From an uncultured Clostridia bacterium (GTDB lineage Bacteria; Bacillota; Clostridia; Christensenellales; CAG-917): a stretch of 64,000 bases of DNA. Under the pieces are notes generated by a model, which worked only from the letters and a program-made list of their open reading frames with translations, searched no databases and had not been told where the DNA came from. The stretch spans positions 1 through 64,000 of the forward strand of contig CALVKQ010000007.1 of the NCBI GenBank assembly GCA_944332815.1, written 5' to 3'. This document shows, in pieces, positions 60,301 to 64,000 of the stretch; positions within the stretch are counted from its first letter, which is position 1; the number at the start of each line of letters is the position of its first letter. The translations under genes and the position numbers were made by a program.

Positions 60301-63300
60301 GGATTTCTTCAATGAGCCGTATGCGAACATCGCGCTCTCGCTCGGTTTGGAAGCCGACCTCAAAGCCAACAATCTCTCGCTTGGCGACGGGCTTGGCAGC
60401 ATAACCATTCCGCAGAACGTCAACATCGACCTCGAGCTCGGCTTGCAAGCCAAACTCGATCTCGGCAGCCTGCTGTCCTCCTTCACGGGCAAAGATCCCG
60501 TGGGCGAGAATCAGACGGAACTCTCTCTCAGTCTGGTGTCCGATCCCGACGGCGAGAGGGAAGTGCTGCTCGCGGTCTATTACGCGCACGGTGTCCTTTA
60601 TGTGGACGCAAGCGCGCTCATAGGCGCACGCGTGAGTGCGGAGATAGACATCATGCAGCTCGTTGCCGGGCTCATTGCAGGCAGCGGCACGGACACCCCC
60701 GGCGGTGCGAGCGGTCAGGCGCTCACCGCGACGGATCCCGTCCTCAAAGATAACGAACTTTCAGCGTTCGAGCTTCTGATGTACATCAGCTCGGACGGCT
60801 TCATCCTCGAACTCGCGCAGGGGCTCGCCGAGGAGGTGACCGCCCTTATCGGCATGGACATCGGCGAGATAAGCGCGATGCTCAGCCTCAACTGGGTCAA
60901 TCTGGTCGGGGATGCGGACGGTGAGGCGAACCTCATCGACTTCTCCATCGGCATGGGCACTTTGGCGGACGCGAGAGTCACCCTCTCTCCTTTGGAGATA
61001 GGCATCGGCAAGGCGGACTTCGACGAAGTGGGCACCCTTCTTCCCGAAGACGTCAATGCGGAAAACTTCAAGAGCATAGGCAGCCTGCTCAACGAAGAGG
61101 GCGCGCTGGATCTTGCAGGTCTGACCCTGAACAGCGTGTACGCCGAACTCGGCGGCACCCTCGAACTGACTGCCAACAGCGACGGCACTCAGAGCTGGAC
61201 CATCGGCGAGTGGATCGACAACTTCCTCCAGTCGAGCACCACGGTTTCCGACGACGTCAAGTCCTTCATCCAGAAGCTGGTGCTTTCCTTCGTCATCAAC
61301 AGGACGGATTCCACCTCCATCACGTTCGGTCTGCGCGCGTTGCTGCGCTTCCCGGAGGATATGTCCGACACCGACGCGATGCTGAGCTATATACTCTCTC
61401 ACTCCGACATCGCGCTCGAGATCAAGGAAACGGGCATGGCGGAGGATGAATATCTGCTGGCGGTCTACCTCATTTCGGACGGCAACGGCGGCAGCGACCT
61501 TTACATAAGCTCTTCGGACAGCGAAGGCGACATCATAGCCGGCAACGTCATGGTCCCGGGCATTGACCTCGGCGAACTTATCTCCGCAGGCACCTCCGGG
61601 CAGTCGGTGAGCGGCGGCGACGCCGTTACCACGGCGGACTGCACGGCTCACGCCGACAACGACAACGACGGCGCCTGCGACAACTGCGGCGAGAAGATGA
61701 GCACGGAGGAAGAAACGGACATCCTGTCCTCCATCCTCTCCATCATCAACCGCATTTACATGACGGACGAGGAGCTCCAGGTCGGACTGGGTTCGAACTT
61801 CCTCGCTTCGCTCATCAATATGCTCCTGCCCGGTTATGACCTCGGGGAGAACAACTTCCTGCAACTCGATCCCTCCGACAGCTACCTCAGCCTGTTCTAC
61901 GGCAAGGGCGAAGGCGAGCAGAGGGATATCGGCATAGAGCTTTCCGTGGGGGCGAGCCCCTTCACGTTCGCGCTGTCCCTGGGCGGCATCGGCGTCGCCG
62001 TGAACGACGACAGCAAGGATGTCAGGCCGGAAGGCTTCGATCAGAGCGCTTATAAGAACATATTCGACCGCGACGGCGTGGTGTCGCTTTCCACCACTCT
62101 TTCGCTGGAACTCTCGCTGCTCAACACCGAGAAACTGCCCGACGGCGAACTGCCCATAGGGGACATGATCTCCGCATTCGGGTCCGCGCTGGCGCTTGAG
62201 CTCGGCGTTGCGATAGAGGACGACCTCACCATAGGCGTGGACGTCTATCTCGGCGCGAACATCTACTTCACCAATCCCGACGCGACCGAGCTCGCGCTCG
62301 AAATAAGGGATAAGAACGCGACGACGGGCGACGGCATCGTGCTCGCGGTCTATCTGCGCGGCGGCAACCTGTATATCGACATGGGCATGCTCTCCGAGCA
62401 CAACGTCATGTTCGAGAACACCGGCATAGTCAAGACCCTGCTGGGTTACGTCAACGACGCACTCGGCACGCTTGACGGCGCTTCCGGCACTTCCGAAGCG
62501 GTGACCGCGGCGGAAGGCACGGAGGATGAGGGCAGAGTGCAGGATGCGCTCGAGATCATCCTCGAAGCCGGCGACGGTCACGTTGCTCTCAACGTCACCG
62601 AAGCGGTGCTGCTGGGCATCATCTCCGCATTCGCCAATACGGACGCGGACATCGAAGGGATCTTCGCAGCCCTCGATCTGGGCGCGGATGTCAATGTCGA
62701 CATCGACTTCGAGCGTCCGGCGCTCTCGGTGAACGTGGACACCAATTACGCAGCCGTCGGGCTCTCCGTGGTTGAACCCAAGGTCACCAACGCCGTCAAC
62801 CAAGAAGTCAAGACCCTGATAGACGGCGTGGAAAGGGACGGCGACTTCCAGAAGTACGATCCCGAAACCCGCAGCGTCGCCAGGTTCGAACTGGATCTGT
62901 CCGTGGAATACAGCGCGGACGCGCAGTACATATATGTGAGCGACGACGACATCTCCGGCTATCCGCTTTCGGACCGCTATACGCTGCTGCCCGACGGAAG
63001 CTATGTGCAGGATAACGACGGCAACTATGTCCGTTCCGGCTCGAGCCTGACGGACGTGCTTGCGGCGATCCTCGAAATGCCGCAGATCGCGGACGCTCTT
63101 GCAGGGCTCGGCACCGACACGCTCGGCGAGATGGTCAGGATGCTCGTGGCGTCGCTGGGCATCGAACTTTACATCGACGATCCCATCGCCGATAACCTCG
63201 ACATCCACATCTACGGTCTGCTCGACCTCGAACAGCTCGGGCTCACCGGTCTGCTCGGCGACTTCACTCTGCCCACCCTTGACACGCGTGCGATATTGCA

Positions 63301-64000
63301 GGCGTTGCAAGTCGGGCTGGAAATAGTCTTCAACCCCGAGAACGCTGCCGACAACGCGACGATAGGCGCTTACCTCTCCGACGGTTACGTTTACCTCGAC
63401 CTCACCGGCATAGGCGGACCCAAGATCAGCGCGGATCTGTTCAGGATCCTCGAAGAGTTGGAAGTGGGCATCTTCGCGCCCGGTGAAGGCGGAAGCGAAG
63501 CGGTCACCGCCGCAAACGACACGGCAGGCGACGGAAGCGGCAGTGTGGACGTCAACGCCATACTCAACGCGCTCGTGCGCGCCATAGTCCTGCGCACCAA
63601 CGGCGACGCGGCGCTCGCAAACGGCAGCTTCAACATCTTCGAGAACGGCGTGGGAGTCGATCTCATGCTGCCTGCGGATCTGCTCGGCAACATAGTCGCG
63701 CTCATAACCGGTTCCGAAGAGGGTTACCGCTTCGAGGACTTCGTCCTGAGCGACGACAGCAAGATAAGCCTCAACGTGGGCGGCGGCGACGGTGTGGAAC
63801 TTGTCGTGTCCATGCGCTCGCGCAAAGATTTCAGCATCTCGGTCGCCACTCGCGCCGGTCTTGTCATCGACATAGCCACCGAGGACGATCAGCTCCTCTC
63901 CGCGTGGGATAAGGGCTCTTATATCGACATGACCGAGATGGCGTTCACCGTCATCAACCTCATCAACGGCAACACCGAGAGCGGCACGAGCTTCGGCTCG
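57347..64000 (+). CDS. Giant repetitive lipoprotein (5' 2218 codons, runs off window)
   Basis: An uninterrupted frame from ATG 57347 (AGGAGG six to twelve nt upstream) to the window end encodes at least 2218 residues. The N-terminus is a lipoprotein signal (RKLKFAILFVLILCLTAAVFVAC, Cys near residue 24) followed by a Pro/Thr-rich linker. The rest is acidic and repetitive. Blocks of roughly 300-450 residues recur with 'LAVYYAHGVLYVD', 'LAVYLRGGNLYIDMG' and 'GAYLSDGYVYLDL' type strands, alternating with amphipathic 'ELGLGIAVQF' strands and 'SGQALTAT' or 'SEAVTAA' linkers. Near residue 1430 a CTAHADNDNDGACDNCG motif resembles the Cys/His/Asp inserts of clostridial surface proteins. It would be anchored on the outer face of the membrane as a very large beta-rich structure. 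No known family was recognised. Confidence 0.85.
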   Translation, partial: MRKLKFAILFVLILCLTAAVFVACNPQGEGSDVGPIPTPTPGDPVIDDGQYTIQGADAWNMFVEAAKASNTDTGRHVYADTVIRLEYAKNAKGFAYALKVQADIDLENDANSQLLLELWEEDGEGNLSEMLLGLYYFESTLVYDCTGLKLGATAVKTENIDITAIERTLRELFAGSENEQYKSLAQFILNDLLSLNSDIGGIIVGAIPGLFGESRVTTDADGSQRIEMPIPLSGILGGALGGLLTPGPDGLIPEEVYDMVDSILGIDLSIFEALEEMNIYLVADLAPDDADGNRELEGVSVNIGLTFDTYGTSLEEALGVQHDTVEISIGGSGIQWNNDAPRLNVKNTLSERGIQVDKLQEYSLLTIDLKLSLNMVLKQMDITPNELMSAFGTLITGMLPEGDVAEQIAELLDKQIHIDGLDETLQLHISGGIDMFDNAGTNLLVEITGKDEYNDVRASIGYVGADETLYVDLSGILGTGKFYVDGINLNDILAGLFDDLVVMVQDALASAGLTSSEQADVDAFEDAVEEAISSGSVVRPVIANSAGEGISDTLGLIQAILDNIDVQMVENVFNIQSIRVALTEDILEYIWSLIFTGENAGATINIPGGIELEINDNGFASTKEILLDLALATAEDDVFAELGLGIAVQFGSVVNPDHFDAALARFSDEKADAQYIKLASLEQLTQMIGEDGSFKIDLDTLLANVNTLEIGLQADIAIDALAGEFADIKYEQANDFMVTVLAAFSESFSAAATLTVRAEVTDVAALVGMISGGGGMDIGALLSCLNVYVGLTEKGAAPDDVAPLRVWLSDSVLYLATSEDLLGGLALQVDIKPFLPASGQSEALTAEDTTGTGEGNTDTDTPPESVSIPPQVIALIMAADISLGDLYLDVALGSGLLGMLLDMLNVTNIQITDAVTGEELGLDAGVHIAFNDGLQLAGEDTTKGLSVGITLGVGSNFGIALTLGGINAAVNGQSNIQPDTSVTYVDFFNEPYANIALSLGLEADLKANNLSLGDGLGSITIPQNVNIDLELGLQAKLDLGSLLSSFTGKDPVGENQTELSLSLVSDPDGEREVLLAVYYAHGVLYVDASALIGARVSAEIDIMQLVAGLIAGSGTDTPGGASGQALTATDPVLKDNELSAFELLMYISSDGFILELAQGLAEEVTALIGMDIGEISAMLSLNWVNLVGDADGEANLIDFSIGMGTLADARVTLSPLEIGIGKADFDEVGTLLPEDVNAENFKSIGSLLNEEGALDLAGLTLNSVYAELGGTLELTANSDGTQSWTIGEWIDNFLQSSTTVSDDVKSFIQKLVLSFVINRTDSTSITFGLRALLRFPEDMSDTDAMLSYILSHSDIALEIKETGMAEDEYLLAVYLISDGNGGSDLYISSSDSEGDIIAGNVMVPGIDLGELISAGTSGQSVSGGDAVTTADCTAHADNDNDGACDNCGEKMSTEEETDILSSILSIINRIYMTDEELQVGLGSNFLASLINMLLPGYDLGENNFLQLDPSDSYLSLFYGKGEGEQRDIGIELSVGASPFTFALSLGGIGVAVNDDSKDVRPEGFDQSAYKNIFDRDGVVSLSTTLSLELSLLNTEKLPDGELPIGDMISAFGSALALELGVAIEDDLTIGVDVYLGANIYFTNPDATELALEIRDKNATTGDGIVLAVYLRGGNLYIDMGMLSEHNVMFENTGIVKTLLGYVNDALGTLDGASGTSEAVTAAEGTEDEGRVQDALEIILEAGDGHVALNVTEAVLLGIISAFANTDADIEGIFAALDLGADVNVDIDFERPALSVNVDTNYAAVGLSVVEPKVTNAVNQEVKTLIDGVERDGDFQKYDPETRSVARFELDLSVEYSADAQYIYVSDDDISGYPLSDRYTLLPDGSYVQDNDGNYVRSGSSLTDVLAAILEMPQIADALAGLGTDTLGEMVRMLVASLGIELYIDDPIADNLDIHIYGLLDLEQLGLTGLLGDFTLPTLDTRAILQALQVGLEIVFNPENAADNATIGAYLSDGYVYLDLTGIGGPKISADLFRILEELEVGIFAPGEGGSEAVTAANDTAGDGSGSVDVNAILNALVRAIVLRTNGDAALANGSFNIFENGVGVDLMLPADLLGNIVALITGSEEGYRFEDFVLSDDSKISLNVGGGDGVELVVSMRSRKDFSISVATRAGLVIDIATEDDQLLSAWDKGSYIDMTEMAFTVINLINGNTESGTSFGS

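Noticed and set aside
58475..63310. Long minus-strand open frames (704 and 849 codons) under the giant lipoprotein
   Set aside because: The plus-strand frame is unbroken for 2218 codons with a ribosome site and a lipoprotein signal; the antisense translations are Arg/His/Val-rich mirror images of the acidic repeats.
1..64000. tRNA or rRNA genes
   Set aside because: No cloverleaf with a GTTCRANYC T-loop and no rRNA-like conserved blocks were noticed in the gaps; a tRNAscan or Rfam run would settle it.

Overview
The window looks like a chromosomal segment of a GC-rich, probably uncultured, fermentative Clostridia-type bacterium. This is inferred from a SpoIIE sporulation phosphatase, AdhE plus [FeFe]-hydrogenase genes, Rex, strong AGGAGG ribosome sites, consensus TTGACA-N17-TATAAT promoters and a yybP-ykoY manganese riboswitch. 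No rRNA, tRNA, CRISPR array, prophage or transposase gene was seen.

Layout. 1-630: repeat-rich DNA. 631-2958: spoIIE. 3055-11396 (minus): a contiguous operon aroF-tyrA-aroB-aroA-aroC-pheA-aroEK-aroQ that encodes the whole route from PEP and erythrose-4-phosphate to prephenate, with both the Phe and Tyr branches. It is headed by a promoter, a 27-codon leader peptide rich in Tyr and Phe codons, and a terminator that a leader segment can disrupt, i.e. a ribosome-mediated attenuator. 11422-20403 (minus): a redox operon rex-adhE-(phosphotransferase)-[2Fe-2S] thioredoxin-like protein-sensory [FeFe]-hydrogenase with PAS-SpoIIE-type phosphatase-second [FeFe]-hydrogenase. 20587-23166 (minus): uraA-upp behind a terminator and a possible short leader ORF. 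23287-26483: radical SAM activase-like gene, CofE-like ligase, and mntP under a Mn riboswitch. 26580-27036: a large hairpin and a 47-bp tandem palindromic array. 27229-32900: Pr6Pr membrane protein, a zinc-ribbon protein facing an XRE regulator through palindromic operators, and an RHH protein ahead of clpB. 32901-33559: repeats. 33560-41388: pyk, DUF1294, a phosphotransferase coupled to an FAD/[2Fe-2S] oxidoreductase, polysaccharide deacetylase, ferritin-like protein and a YgjP-type peptidase. 41523-48284: a membrane and lipid-like cluster with two paralogous condensation-fold acyltransferases around an alpha/beta hydrolase. 48389-51713: a diverged GH127-like protein and ApgM. 51810-52381: a MITE-like element with a nested palindromic repeat. 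52535-57080: amino-sugar locus (HGSNAT-like acyltransferase, GH20, DUF4380, PIG-L). 57347-64000: the first 2218 codons of a giant repetitive lipoprotein that runs off the window.

The themes are fermentative redox balance (Rex, AdhE, hydrogen sensing), RNA-level control of biosynthesis and transport (three attenuator or riboswitch leaders), and host- or mucus-type glycan handling. Dispersed palindromic repeats and MITE-like elements fill the gaps. The most notable items are the Phe/Tyr attenuator and the Rex-to-hydrogenase operon.
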